Counted from the stretch's first letter, positions 15,771-25,484 are shown. The stretch: DNA of 34,719 nucleotides from CAYUIV01 sp964444925 (GCA_964444925.1 CAYUIV010000009.1:1-34719), one strand, 5' to 3'. A program made the numbers and translations. The notes: generated by a model not told the origin, from the letters alone.

Positions 15771-17792
15771 TTAGTTTAATTCAAGAAGATGTTGTTTAAG
15801 CTTTTTAATTTCTTCTCTAAGAGTGATAGCTGCTTCAAACTGCAAAGTATTTGCTTTCATATTCATTTCTTTTTCTAAACGCTTCAATTGCTGTGTTATT
15901 TGTTTAGGTGAAAATTTTTGATATTGTGTTTCTGTTTCCGCTACAGCTAAACTCTTGGACAAAGCTTTATTTACTTCTTGTGAATTTGCACCTTCTATAA
16001 CATCGATGATTTCTTTTTGAATACTTTTTGGTGTAATGTGATGCGTTTTATTATAAAGGATTTGTTTTTCACGCCGTCGGTTCGTTTCTTGTATTGCACG
16101 GTGCATTGAACCTGTAGTCTTATCAGCATATAAAATTGCTTGACCTTTTTGATGCCGAGCCGCTCTTCCTATCGTTTGAATTAAAGAACGTTCCGAGCGT
16201 AAAAAGCCTTCTTTATCAGCATCTAATATTGCAATCAAAGAAACTTCAGGAATATCCAATCCTTCTCTTAACAAATTAATGCCAACAATTGCATCAAAAA
16301 CACCTAAACGTAATGAACGAATGACTTCCATTCGTTCAACGGTATCTAGATCGGAATGTAAATAACGTACTTTTACACCATGTTCACTAAGAAATTCGCT
16401 TAAATTTTCTGAAAGCCGCTTTGTTAATGTTGTAATCAACACACGTTCTTTTAAAGGAATACGTTTTCGAATTTCTGAGAGTACGTCTTCAATTTGTGTA
16501 TTAACGGGACGTATCGATAAAATCGGATCTACCAAACCAGTTGGACGCACAACCTGCTCAACAACTGCTTCTGAGTGTTCTTTTTCATAAGGTCCAGGTG
16601 TAGCAGAAAGATAAAGCGTTTGCGGAGAACGTTCAATAAACTCTTCAAAACGCAGTGGTCGATTATCTAATGCAGAAGGTAAGCGAAACCCATGATTCAC
16701 TAATGTTTCTTTACGGGCTCTGTCTCCACGGTACATTGCCCCGATTTGTGGAATAGTAACATGTGCTTCATCGATAACAAGCAACGCATCCTTAGGAAGA
16801 TAAGAAAACAACGTAGGGGGTGGTTGCCCCGGTTGTCCATTAGATAGGTAACGAGAGTAGTTTTCAATACCACTACAGTAACCTAACTCAAATAACATTT
16901 CTAAATCAAACTGTGTTCGTTGTGACAGTCGCTGTGCTTCAAGCAGTTTTTTTTTCTCTTCTAATGCGGATAATTGTGTTTTTAGCTCTACTTTAATGCA
17001 TTCAGCTGTTTCTAAAATACGCTGACGGGGTGTCACATAATGATTTTTAGGATAAATAGTCAAACGAGGTACCCGTTTTAATTCTTGATTTGTTAAAGGG
17101 TCGAAATAACGCAGTCCTTCAATTTCATTACCAAATAACTCAATACGAATTGCTTGTTCGACTGATTCAGCTGGAAATACATCAATCACATCTCCTCTAA
17201 CGCGATAGCGTCCTCTTTGTAACTCAAAATCATTACGGGTATATTGTAGCTCTGCAAGACGCTTTAACAAGTGCGTCTGATCGATTTTTTCGCCTCTTTG
17301 TAAGTGCAAAGTCGATTGAAGATAGCTTCCAGGATCACCAATACCATAAATTGCAGACACAGTTGCAACAATAATAGTATCATGACGTTCGATTAAACTT
17401 TTAGTGGCAGAAAGACGCATTTGTTCAATATGTTCGTTAATTGATGCATCTTTTTCAATAAAAGTATCTGTACTGGGTACATATGCTTCAGGCTGATAGT
17501 AATCATAGTAAGATACAAAATATTCGACCGCATTTTTTGGAAAAAAACTTTTCATTTCACCATAAAGTTGTGCTGCTAACGTTTTATTTGGTGCCATAAT
17601 CAACGTAGGACGCTGTATATTTTGAATCACATGTGCAACTGTAAATGTTTTTCCTGATCCTGTGACACCTAATAATGTTTGCCGCGCTAGTCCTGCATGA
17701 ATATTTTGTGTTAATGATTGAATTGCACCGGGTTGGTCTCCTGAAGGTTTGTACGCGGAGTGAATCTGAAATGCTACAGATTGTTGAGTCAT
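15771..17792 (-). CDS. uvrB: Excinuclease ABC subunit B
   Basis: Damage-verification helicase of nucleotide excision repair: it receives lesions from UvrA and recruits UvrC for incision. Its 673 residues are the normal length. Walker A GVTGSGKT is at residues 42-49, the damage-probing beta-hairpin is marked by YYDYYQPEAYVPSTDTFIEKD near residue 95, and the DEAH-type Walker B VIDEAHVT is near 340. The helicase motif VI is QTIGRAARH, and the C-terminal UVR coiled-coil domain (LEKEMNMKANTLQFEAAITLRE) binds UvrC. No sign of decay. It is transcribed towards lapA; the unknown 186-residue gene lies upstream on the same strand. Confidence 0.98.
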   Translation of the reverse strand: MTQQSVAFQIHSAYKPSGDQPGAIQSLTQNIHAGLARQTLLGVTGSGKTFTVAHVIQNIQRPTLIMAPNKTLAAQLYGEMKSFFPKNAVEYFVSYYDYYQPEAYVPSTDTFIEKDASINEHIEQMRLSATKSLIERHDTIIVATVSAIYGIGDPGSYLQSTLHLQRGEKIDQTHLLKRLAELQYTRNDFELQRGRYRVRGDVIDVFPAESVEQAIRIELFGNEIEGLRYFDPLTNQELKRVPRLTIYPKNHYVTPRQRILETAECIKVELKTQLSALEEKKKLLEAQRLSQRTQFDLEMLFELGYCSGIENYSRYLSNGQPGQPPPTLFSYLPKDALLVIDEAHVTIPQIGAMYRGDRARKETLVNHGFRLPSALDNRPLRFEEFIERSPQTLYLSATPGPYEKEHSEAVVEQVVRPTGLVDPILSIRPVNTQIEDVLSEIRKRIPLKERVLITTLTKRLSENLSEFLSEHGVKVRYLHSDLDTVERMEVIRSLRLGVFDAIVGINLLREGLDIPEVSLIAILDADKEGFLRSERSLIQTIGRAARHQKGQAILYADKTTGSMHRAIQETNRRREKQILYNKTHHITPKSIQKEIIDVIEGANSQEVNKALSKSLAVAETETQYQKFSPKQITQQLKRLEKEMNMKANTLQFEAAITLREEIKKLKQHLLELN

Positions 17793-17869
17793 AATCTTAG
17801 TATTGTTAAAATATTTTCATACCTAGCATAATTTCGTAGAAAATGTAAGGTAGATATATGAAGGAATAG

Positions 17870-18430
17870 TTAGCACCAACGGTTCGAAATAGATAAATTA
17901 TCTTGTGCTGGAAACAACGAAGCTTCTTGGCTTTCAGTTGCAAAAAAGGGTGTGAAGCCTGGTGTTTTTTTCAAAACATTAGAGTGAAACATACAAGTGA
18001 AAGTTATGTGATTGCCAATCAATTTATTTGATACTGCTAGTGTAGGCAATCGTAACGACCATGATGCAACGATTGGTTTGTCATTGTGTTGATTACGGAT
18101 CAATAGTCGTTTTGAAAGTAGAGATAACTGATCTTGTAGTGTTTCAAGTGTGGTGACGATATGCGCTACTGCTGATGTTGTAGAAAGAGTATCAATTACC
18201 TGAATTAGGTCTTTTCTCATTTTTTCAAGTTGCGTACTAATATCAATACACAGCACATCATGCTTGAATTTGTTTGTATCTTTAAAATGATGTTTTTTAA
18301 AGGCAGAAAGCATTGATGTAAATTTTAAATCTTCCTCTTTTTTTTCAAAATTGGGAGTATGTGCTATTTTAATTTTTTCGCAAATGACTAAGAAATCGTG
18401 CGCTGTTTTAGAGTCAAGTATTACATTCAT
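17870..18430 (-). CDS. Hypothetical protein, 186 residues
   Basis: An intact frame upstream of uvrB on the same strand, with about 77 bases between them. I do not recognise the family. The N-terminal half is charged and helical (HDFLVICEKIKIAHTPNFEKKEEDL), the middle carries a Leu-rich helical pair (LEKMRKDLIQVIDTLSTTSAVAHIVTTLETLQDQL, split here only by position), and the C-terminal third looks beta-rich with several aromatic residues and ends in Cys. No signal peptide, membrane span or catalytic motif is visible. It diverges from the large coiled-coil gene at 18672, with about 240 bases between their starts, so the two could share a regulatory region. It may be lineage-specific. Confidence 0.6.
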   Translation of the reverse strand: MNVILDSKTAHDFLVICEKIKIAHTPNFEKKEEDLKFTSMLSAFKKHHFKDTNKFKHDVLCIDISTQLEKMRKDLIQVIDTLSTTSAVAHIVTTLETLQDQLSLLSKRLLIRNQHNDKPIVASWSLRLPTLAVSNKLIGNHITFTCMFHSNVLKKTPGFTPFFATESQEASLFPAQDNLSISNRWC

Positions 18431-18671
18431 TATCTAGCTTTATCGTGTAAAACTCGAACAAAAACATTTGGCGAGTTGTTTAAAAAATAGGTTCTATAAT
18501 AAATACTCCTGTAAAAACAGTTTTGCTCCAAAGGCAGTATCTTACGCAAAAGTGCAGTCAGATACAAATGAAAAAGTTTATATATGCACTAAAAAAATTT
18601 TATGATAAGATCAGAACCATTTTACTCGTTTCATCATAACTTTTATTTCAATTAAAAATAATTAAACAATT

Positions 18672-20357
18672 GTGCCCAACAACCTTTCCTCACCAAGCAA
18701 TCACCTTAAGCATCTCAGTCAGTTTCTTGATGCGCGATCCAAAGCATCTTTACAACTGTCGTTTGATATAAAACAGGCATGGCTCCATACTTTATTAGAA
18801 AGAGAGCTACTTGTCCTACTTTGCAATGACAAGATTCTTGATGCTGCTGTTAAACCAATACAAAAAAGGATAAAAAATTATTATAATGAACTATTAAATG
18901 AAAAGAGAGAACAAACACGAGATACTCAAGCAATCGTTGCGTATTACCACGAGGCAATCGAGCTGTTTGGACACGAAGTGACATCAGAGGAAAAAAAGCG
19001 CATTAGTGAAATGACGGATGAGATAAGTCAATACAATGGATTTGATAGCATAAATCAACATTTTAATGCTATATTAGAAGGAAAAGGATCCGCAGAAGAT
19101 CAAAAAAACGTTATACAAGATTTAGAAAGTGTCCTGTGTACGATGGAACAATTAAAAAAATTAGTAGAACCGCAGCTTCTCCAAGGAAAACACGAGCTAA
19201 GTACTGGCATGGGTACCGTTTCTTCTCACAAACTATCTAAACCACTTAGCCCTCAAAAAATAAAATCTGGCTTACAATTAAATAAACTCGTTCAGAGAAG
19301 CAAAGAGGAAAAATCGATAAAAGCGTTACAAGCAACACTGGAAGAGACAGAAACAACACTAGCGCAGGCGAAAGAACAGCTAGGGAAAATGCAAACCAGT
19401 CATGATAGTATGCTGCAAAGATTTGACATTCAAAAAGAAGAAAATAATACGCATGTTCAAAAACTTGAATCAGAGCAAACAAAAGTAAGGCAGTTGAATC
19501 ATCAACTCGATTCTTTCAAGCGTCAAGGAGAAACAGCAAAGAGTGAAATTGAAAATTTACAAAATCAGCTTTCTCAACAACAAGAATTACATCAAAAGCA
19601 ATCCACCACTGCACAACAAGATAACATTAGTTTTCTTAAAAGTCTTCTTAATACGCTACATGATTTAATTGATTACATCAGTATTATACCGACACGTTTT
19701 ATCGAAGCCTTATTAAAAAAAGTAAAGAGTCAAAAAGATACATCGTACGAGATTCTAGGTAATAAGAAAAGCAATCATACAATCAATCGAGCAAGAGAAA
19801 ATCTAGATAGTAAAGAGAAAGATTTAAGAATATTGATTGAAGATGCTGTAAAGGACAGACAAGCGTCTTTGCTACCTCCAGGATGGATTATTCCAAATGA
19901 TACGTTTCTATCGAAAGACAATGGCTATGTAAAATACGATCTTCACGCGCAACCAAACAATACCGTGCTTCGCTTGAAAGATGAACAAATCTCCTTGCAG
20001 ATGAAACACGTTACCCCCTTTACTATGAAACTTTCATTTTTTAATGACAACACTTTAGCACCTCTCACTCACGAACAAATTTTGAAGATAGTTAATCTCA
20101 TTTTCTCTCAAACTATCACGCATGCTAATGCTATCATTGATGTGTCAACAAAAGATAGTAAAAATACTAAGAAGAGCCAAACAATTGAAGACTGGCTACA
20201 GTTTTATTTCATGCTTTATCAAAAGTTTGAAGAAACAACTGCCTTACCTACTCTATCTAGTCCTAGCCGCACATTTGAGGAATATTTTAATACGTTACCC
20301 AAACAAGGCGATGCGTCAATAGCAAATATATATAATAGTCTTATCCGAATGAATTAA
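18672..20357 (+). CDS. Large hypothetical protein with a central coiled coil
   Basis: Encodes 561 residues from a GTG at 18672; no ribosome-binding site is clear and no better start is seen. I do not recognise the family. Residues 1-200 are helical and charged, about 212-313 are a strong heptad-type coiled coil (LEETETTLAQAKEQLGKM, then LESEQTKVRQLNHQLDSF), about 320-350 form an amphipathic hydrophobic helix pair, and from about 395 a globular domain begins LLPPGWIIPNDTFLS and runs to the end. There is no signal peptide and no clear membrane span. Such architecture is common among secreted effectors of intracellular Gammaproteobacteria, but no secretion signal can be shown. The globular C-terminal domain may be the functional part, with the coiled coil for assembly or host-protein contact. 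Confidence 0.65.
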   Translation: MPNNLSSPSNHLKHLSQFLDARSKASLQLSFDIKQAWLHTLLERELLVLLCNDKILDAAVKPIQKRIKNYYNELLNEKREQTRDTQAIVAYYHEAIELFGHEVTSEEKKRISEMTDEISQYNGFDSINQHFNAILEGKGSAEDQKNVIQDLESVLCTMEQLKKLVEPQLLQGKHELSTGMGTVSSHKLSKPLSPQKIKSGLQLNKLVQRSKEEKSIKALQATLEETETTLAQAKEQLGKMQTSHDSMLQRFDIQKEENNTHVQKLESEQTKVRQLNHQLDSFKRQGETAKSEIENLQNQLSQQQELHQKQSTTAQQDNISFLKSLLNTLHDLIDYISIIPTRFIEALLKKVKSQKDTSYEILGNKKSNHTINRARENLDSKEKDLRILIEDAVKDRQASLLPPGWIIPNDTFLSKDNGYVKYDLHAQPNNTVLRLKDEQISLQMKHVTPFTMKLSFFNDNTLAPLTHEQILKIVNLIFSQTITHANAIIDVSTKDSKNTKKSQTIEDWLQFYFMLYQKFEETTALPTLSSPSRTFEEYFNTLPKQGDASIANIYNSLIRMN

Positions 20358-20395
20358 TTGACTATTCTATCATCGCCGCGATTTTTTAATTTAAT

Positions 20396-20414
20396 GTTAT
20401 ACTATAGAGCGTAT
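20396..20414 (+). promoter_or_regulatory. Tandem -10-like boxes upstream of cvpA
   Basis: TATACT and TATAAT lie about 14 bases apart in the AT-rich 90-base gap before the cvpA-family start at 20450. No good -35 box accompanies either. They suggest the promoter of the cvpA-yggT-glyA-nusB run, with low certainty. Confidence 0.3.
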
Positions 20415-20449
20415 AATATAGCACTGTAACTCTTGTTTCATAAATAAAA

Positions 20450-20944
20450 ATGTTTGACACTTTATATACATTAAATTGGATGGACTACTGCTGCATGGCT
20501 TGCATTGGATGCTCTACAATCATTGGTTTATCAAAAGGTTTAGTGAAAGAACTCTCTTCATTGGCCAACTGGATCATTGCTACTTGGCTTGGGTTCTTAT
20601 TTTATCAACCCATGTCAACACAATTACCTGACATCGTACAGCCACAGCTGATACGTTTTGTACTTGGGTTTTTGGTAATATTTGTTATTATTCTGGTTTT
20701 GGGTACTTTACTCAATAGTGTTGTCAGTTGGCTCATTAGGAAAACAGGTCTAAGTGGCTTTGATAGATTACTAGGACTAGTTTTTGGTTTAGCGCGTGGG
20801 ACGCTGTTAGTGGGTATTGCTATGTTATTAATTCGAGCAACCCCATTGTCTCGAATGGAAGCTTGGAAGACATCTCTATTATTGCCTTATCTCAAACCTT
20901 TAGAAAATTGGCTACGCGATTTTGTCGTGATGGAACTTGAATAA
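20450..20944 (+). CDS. cvpA: CvpA family inner-membrane protein
   Basis: Encodes 164 residues with four predicted spans (about 12-30, 37-57, 65-90, 105-126), as in CvpA, an inner-membrane protein first described as needed for colicin V production and later linked to envelope stress resistance; its molecular role is unclear. Family landmarks include the N-terminal LNWMDYCCMACIGCSTIIGLSKGLVKELSSL (read at its start and end: DYC...GLSKGLVKE), the hydrophobic FVLGFLVIFVII and the TGLSGFDRLLGLVFGLARG signature. purF, its classical neighbour, is not next to it. It heads a tight run with a YggT protein (25 bases), glyA and nusB. Confidence 0.88.
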   Translation: MFDTLYTLNWMDYCCMACIGCSTIIGLSKGLVKELSSLANWIIATWLGFLFYQPMSTQLPDIVQPQLIRFVLGFLVIFVIILVLGTLLNSVVSWLIRKTGLSGFDRLLGLVFGLARGTLLVGIAMLLIRATPLSRMEAWKTSLLLPYLKPLENWLRDFVVMELE

Positions 20945-20969
20945 TTTTAAGTCAAGAAAATAGCTAACT

Positions 20970-21557
20970 ATGCTACCCATATTTAATCAGGCCATTCAAT
21001 TTTTAACGCAATCTTTTTTTGAAGTATACATCCGCTTTGTACTATTACACGTAATTTTTCATTGGGTAAAAATTCACTCAGAAAACCCTATTTCGCTATC
21101 ACTTGCCAGAATTACCCTTCCTTTACTTCGTCCTATACGCCGTTCAATACCTAATGTAGGAGGCTTAGATATTGCCTCTATTGCTTTATTAATTGGATTG
21201 TCTATGCTGAAGTTATATATGGTGTTTTGGCTACAAACAGGAATCATTCCTTGCTTTCAAGGATTAGCTACTTTAGCTTTTTCTTCTCTTTTAAAACAAT
21301 TAATTGATATATTCTTTTATACACTCATTGCACTTGTGCTCATGAGCTGGTTTAGTCCTTTAGCTGCAGGACCTGCGGTTGAAATTATCTTTAAAATATG
21401 TGAACCATTATTAAAAATAGCACAACTGATTGTTCCTCATGTATCCTATGTTGATTTATCTCCTTTAGTAATTTCGATTAGTTTACGGCTTCTCATGATT
21501 CTTATCGTAAATCCTTTGAATCAAATTGGAATGCAACTGATCCAAAAAAATCTTTAA
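20970..21557 (+). CDS. YggT family membrane protein
   Basis: Encodes 195 residues with two YGGT domains, each a pair of membrane segments with a re-entrant PL.RPIRR-like motif: LARITLPLLRPIRRSIPNVGG in the first (about residues 46-66) and IFKICEPLLKIAQLIVPHVSYVDLSPLV in the second (about 137-165, read as EPLLK...DLSPLV). The family is widespread in bacteria and plastids and has been linked to osmotic tolerance and to membrane or nucleoid organisation; the molecular function is not settled. Length is normal. It lies between cvpA and glyA with gaps of about 25 bases on both sides, so it is probably in the same transcript. Confidence 0.88.
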   Translation: MLPIFNQAIQFLTQSFFEVYIRFVLLHVIFHWVKIHSENPISLSLARITLPLLRPIRRSIPNVGGLDIASIALLIGLSMLKLYMVFWLQTGIIPCFQGLATLAFSSLLKQLIDIFFYTLIALVLMSWFSPLAAGPAVEIIFKICEPLLKIAQLIVPHVSYVDLSPLVISISLRLLMILIVNPLNQIGMQLIQKNL

Positions 21558-21581
21558 TTATCTTGTAAACCATTCAAAAGT

Positions 21582-22847
21582 ATGAGACATGATACAGAAA
21601 TTTCAATGCTGCTTGAGAAAGAAATGCAGCGTCAAGAAGAACAAATCTCTTTGATTCCTTCTGAAAATTATATTAGTTCTGAATTACTGTATCTATACCA
21701 AAAATCTCTTCCTTTAAATAATAAATATGCAGAAGGCTATCCAAGTCAACGTTACTATGGTGGATGTCACTATGTTGATGAAATAGAAAATATTGCTATT
21801 GCGCGTGCAAAAAAGCTATTTAATGTTGAATATGCCAATGTGCAACCACACTCAGGTTCTCAAGCCAACGCGGCCGTTTTTATGGCACTTCTTCAACCAG
21901 GAGACTGTATACTTAGCATGGGATTGTCTCATGGTGGACACTTAACGCACGGTGCTAAAGTAAACTTTTCAGGGAAGCTATACCGTAGTGTTGCCTACGG
22001 TATTAATACACAGGAACGTATCGATTATGAGCAAGTTGAAGTGCTTGCAAAGCAACACCGACCAAAACTCATTATCGCGGGATATTCTGCATACGCAAGA
22101 GAAATTCATTGGGAACGATTTAGATCCATTGCAGATCAAGTAGGTGCCTTTTTTTTAGCAGATATTTCACATATTGCAGGCTTAGTCGCTGCAAAAGTTC
22201 ATTCTTCTCCGATGCAGTATGCACATGTTGTTACTACGACTACACATAAAACGTTACGTGGTCCACGCGGCGGTATGATTTTAGCTCAAGATATGTCTTT
22301 TGCAAAAAAATTTAAACTAAATGCTGCACTTTTTCCAGGAATACAAGGTGGTCCGCTGATGCATATCATCGCAGCCAAAGCCATTGCATTTTTTGAAGCA
22401 TTACAGCCAAGTTTTAAAAATTATCAATTACAAACGTTACATAATGCTCAGGGTATGGCAATGGTTTTAAGAAATCGTAATATTAAACTTGTTTCAGATG
22501 GTACAGATAATCATTTGATTTTAATCGATCTTCGAAACAAATCACTTTCTGGTAAAACAGCAGAAATAGCGCTCGAGAAATCTTCTATTATTACTAATAA
22601 AAATATGTTACCGCATGATCCAAACCCACCTAGTATAACCAGTGGTTTGCGTATCGGAACGCCTGCAATTACAACAAGAAAATTTATGCTTTCTGAAGCA
22701 AAACAAGTTGCACATTGGATTGCAGATATTCTTGAAAACCCTGATAGTATGCAGCAACTGAGTCGAATTAAAAAGTCAGTGAGTGAATTGTGTATAAAAT
22801 TTCCTGTTTATACAGCTGGCTGCTCTGCTATCCAGTATGATAGTTAA
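21582..22847 (+). CDS. glyA: Serine hydroxymethyltransferase
   Basis: PLP enzyme that converts serine and tetrahydrofolate to glycine and 5,10-methylenetetrahydrofolate, the main one-carbon source for purine and thymidylate synthesis. Its 421 residues match the family. Landmarks are SLIPSENYIS near residue 23, NKYAEGYPSQRYYGGC near 47, VQPHSGSQANAAVF, the PLP Asp and His in FLADISHIAGLV, and the cofactor lysine in VTTTTHKTLRGPRGG (Lys223). The RIGTPAITTRKF segment near the C-terminus is also normal. It overlaps the nusB start by 11 bases, so the pair is translationally coupled. Confidence 0.97.
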   Translation: MRHDTEISMLLEKEMQRQEEQISLIPSENYISSELLYLYQKSLPLNNKYAEGYPSQRYYGGCHYVDEIENIAIARAKKLFNVEYANVQPHSGSQANAAVFMALLQPGDCILSMGLSHGGHLTHGAKVNFSGKLYRSVAYGINTQERIDYEQVEVLAKQHRPKLIIAGYSAYAREIHWERFRSIADQVGAFFLADISHIAGLVAAKVHSSPMQYAHVVTTTTHKTLRGPRGGMILAQDMSFAKKFKLNAALFPGIQGGPLMHIIAAKAIAFFEALQPSFKNYQLQTLHNAQGMAMVLRNRNIKLVSDGTDNHLILIDLRNKSLSGKTAEIALEKSSIITNKNMLPHDPNPPSITSGLRIGTPAITTRKFMLSEAKQVAHWIADILENPDSMQQLSRIKKSVSELCIKFPVYTAGCSAIQYDS

Positions 22848-23301
22848 AATAGACATTTTAAAACGAAAACGCGCTAGACGTTTTGCTTTACAAGCACTTT
22901 ACCAATGGCAGTTTAATCCAGATAAAATTGAGAACATACTGGAGCAATTTTTAGATCAAGATGAAATGCAAAGTGTTGATGTAGCGTTTTTTAGCACTTT
23001 ATTTTCAAATATCGTTAAGATGCACGAGATACTCGATAAAATTTTTATGCCATTGACTGCGTATTCAAGTACTATGATTGAACCTGTGGAAAAATCTATC
23101 GTGAGAATTGGTGTATATGAGCTGTTACACTGTGTAGAAACCCCTTATCGTATTGTAATTGATGAGGCAATCGAACTGAGTAAACGTTTTGGTACATCCG
23201 GTTCTCATCGCTATGTCAATGGTATTTTGCATGCAGTTGCGAAACAGATTCGTTCTTCTGAAGTCCAATGTGCTTTAGTTTCAAAAAAAACCGATCGATG
23301 A
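22837..23301 (+). CDS. nusB: Transcription antitermination factor NusB
   Basis: With NusE (S10), NusB binds boxA RNA and supports antitermination of rRNA operons. Its 154 residues show RKRARRFALQALYQWQF at the N-terminus (basic RNA-binding helix), the conserved VEKSIVRIGVYELL segment, and RIVIDEAIELSKRFGTSGSHRYVNGILHAVAK (read as IDEAIELSK...YVNGIL) at the C-terminus. The start overlaps the end of glyA by 11 bases. In many proteobacteria nusB follows ribH; no riboflavin gene is present here. It converges with the ankyrin gene, only 9 bases separating the stops. Confidence 0.94.
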   Translation: MIVKIDILKRKRARRFALQALYQWQFNPDKIENILEQFLDQDEMQSVDVAFFSTLFSNIVKMHEILDKIFMPLTAYSSTMIEPVEKSIVRIGVYELLHCVETPYRIVIDEAIELSKRFGTSGSHRYVNGILHAVAKQIRSSEVQCALVSKKTDR

Positions 23302-23310
23302 AAATATTTT

Positions 23311-25035
23311 TTATTTTTTGAGTGATAATGGCAATAACTGTTCATGTTGCAGTAATAGTTGAACTATTTCAAAAGAGCATTTTTGTTCTATAGCAAACTG
23401 CTGTGCAGTCTGTCCCTGATTGTTTTCTAAATAAATGTTGATATTTTTTGATAGCAAAAACTTGACATTGTGTACCGCATTACTATCTACAGCATGGTGT
23501 AATGCACTTCGTCCTTGATGATCTACTTTATCGAGTAGACTTTTATCTTGTTTATATAGCGCTTTGAGAATATTATCATTATCTCTTTGTGCCGCTAAGT
23601 GTAGAGGAAGTATTCCTACTTTATTTGCTTGATCGTACTTTACGCCCTGTGCAATCAACCAAAGTGCAATTTTTTGATTGTTGCTTTGAATAGAAAAATG
23701 TAAAGGCGTATTCTCATCATCATCTTTAATCTCTAGATAATTTATCGGTTTTCCAAGTGCTTTCCATTTATCTGAAATAAAATCTACATCATCTGCTGAG
23801 CTAACATAGTAATGCACAGATCGTTTACCCTTATCATTAAGACGTGGATATTTTTCTACTGTAGTTTTTTTAGAAAGAGAGACTGGCTTTTCTTGAGGAG
23901 TAAAGGCTGTCCATATACTAGAGTAAATATACCATTGAGAAATAGTAAAATTTTTCTTTTCTACTATAGGTGATACTGTATATCGTTGATTTTGCCTAAA
24001 ATACTTAATGAGCTGTGAATGGTTTGAAAAAAAAGCGATATCTATTGCTGTCATCTTATCGTGATTTTTGAGATAAGGATCAATACCTGCTTCTATTAAT
24101 TGCTTAACCACTTCTTCATTTCCTTTGAATGCTGCAACATGTAAAGCGGTATTATTTCCTGTATCAACTGTATTAATAGAATTCCTTTTATTATGTAAAA
24201 GAATATTAACAATTTTGATATGGTTATACATGGCAGCAAAGTGTAACGGTGTTCTTCCTTTTACATCTTGGCAGTAAAGCTCTTTTACTCCCGTTAATAA
24301 ATACCCAACACTTTCAGTTGCACCTTTTGCCGCTGCATAATGTAAGGGTGTTTTTCCTTCTTGATCTTTTTGATCAAAAAGATAAGGATGCGTTTTTTCT
24401 AAAAAGCATATCGTTTTTAAGAAATTTTTACTTGCTGCAATGTGTAAAGGCAAACGTGCGATATCACTTGAAGAAAACTGCAAGCCTATCTCAAACAGCC
24501 ACTGTAATAATTCAACATTATTTTCTTTGATTGCAAACAGCATCAAACTATTTCTTTGACCATCTGTGACCGTTAAGATAGTAGGATATTGTTCTATTAG
24601 AATTTTGAATTTTTGATATCCTTCCAATGTATAATAAAGCAGGCTATTTTCTGTAAATAGTAGTTTTGGCTGACTGAGTACCATGTGATACGCCAGCTCA
24701 AATTGGTTTGTCTGAAGTGCCGTATAAAATACTGGAGAAAATTGTTTATATTCAAAATTAATTGAGGTAAATGTTTTTACATCGCTGAGGCAAGCCCAAT
24801 AATAATTCACAAAAAGAGGATCTTGTTGAAAGCGAAATGCTGATGATTCGCTTCCTTGATGAATAAAAAGCTTAATTTGATCAAACGATTGCATACCATA
24901 AGCCGCTAGAAAACTTGCCTGATGACACGGCACTTGTACGCTTGCCTGCCACCATACCGGGATACTTGGGGGCAAAATAAAACTTAAAGAAGGTGGGAAT
25001 GAGTTATTTATCGTTTCGGTAAGTATTCGATCCAT
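23311..25035 (-). CDS. Ankyrin-repeat protein, 574 residues
   Basis: A protein-protein interaction protein with about ten ankyrin repeats in two blocks. Block one covers about residues 161-347 (repeat cores LPLHIAASKN, TPLHYAAAKG, TPLHFAAMYN, TALHVAAFKG, TAIDIAFFSN). Block two covers about 439-565 (TPLHFSIQSN, LPLHLAAQRD, SALHHAVDSN, TAQQFAIEQK). Between them is an unrelated linker of about 90 residues, and the first 150 residues form an unrecognised domain with many aromatics. No signal peptide or membrane span is visible. Ankyrin proteins are common as secreted effectors in Legionella, Coxiella and Rickettsiales, but no secretion signal or catalytic domain is visible, so an effector role is inference. 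It is followed upstream by a long gap of 450 bases. Confidence 0.9.
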   Translation of the reverse strand: MDRILTETINNSFPPSLSFILPPSIPVWWQASVQVPCHQASFLAAYGMQSFDQIKLFIHQGSESSAFRFQQDPLFVNYYWACLSDVKTFTSINFEYKQFSPVFYTALQTNQFELAYHMVLSQPKLLFTENSLLYYTLEGYQKFKILIEQYPTILTVTDGQRNSLMLFAIKENNVELLQWLFEIGLQFSSSDIARLPLHIAASKNFLKTICFLEKTHPYLFDQKDQEGKTPLHYAAAKGATESVGYLLTGVKELYCQDVKGRTPLHFAAMYNHIKIVNILLHNKRNSINTVDTGNNTALHVAAFKGNEEVVKQLIEAGIDPYLKNHDKMTAIDIAFFSNHSQLIKYFRQNQRYTVSPIVEKKNFTISQWYIYSSIWTAFTPQEKPVSLSKKTTVEKYPRLNDKGKRSVHYYVSSADDVDFISDKWKALGKPINYLEIKDDDENTPLHFSIQSNNQKIALWLIAQGVKYDQANKVGILPLHLAAQRDNDNILKALYKQDKSLLDKVDHQGRSALHHAVDSNAVHNVKFLLSKNINIYLENNQGQTAQQFAIEQKCSFEIVQLLLQHEQLLPLSLKK

Positions 25036-25484
25036 GTTTACTTTTTTGTTAATAAATTTTCAGTGTAAAAAATAAATAGGGTGAGATAAATATATTGTTT
25101 CATATGCCTAGTTATCTCCACTTATCATTACCTAACACTGTCCGTTTTCTAGTGGTTAATGATTATATTTTTTGTATTTCTTTGTATACTCAATGAAAGA
25201 CGTTACTATTTCATATTAGCATAACACTATTTGCATTCAATACATGCTAATGCACCGTTTATGTATTGGACTGTTGATGAAGTACTTTTAATGCAACGAT
25301 TTTTGTTGTGATAATTGTTTTCTAAAGTTCCTTATTGGGTGACAACTGTAGCTTATTGACATTATCTAGAAAATCACTGATGATAAGCACCGGTTATAAG
25401 CATAAGTATTAGCTTTCTGACGTATATAATTTCCAGTAAACCATAGAATTCATCTGCACTTTATTTTAAATTTCTTTCACAACG
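25036..25484. other. Long intergenic region between the ankyrin and hydrolase genes (divergent)
   Basis: About 450 bases with no credible gene separate two divergent genes. On the plus strand there is a perfect TTGACA at 25356-25361 with GATGAT 17 bases on (25379-25384), and a perfect TATAAT at 25425-25430 without a good -35. Either could serve the first hydrolase at 25485. The minus-strand promoter of the ankyrin gene should also lie here. No RNA gene or repeat was recognised. Confidence 0.4.

Noticed and set aside
25036..25484. tRNA or small RNA gene in the large intergenic gaps
   Set aside because: No cloverleaf, T-loop consensus or U-tailed hairpin was seen in this or the other gaps.
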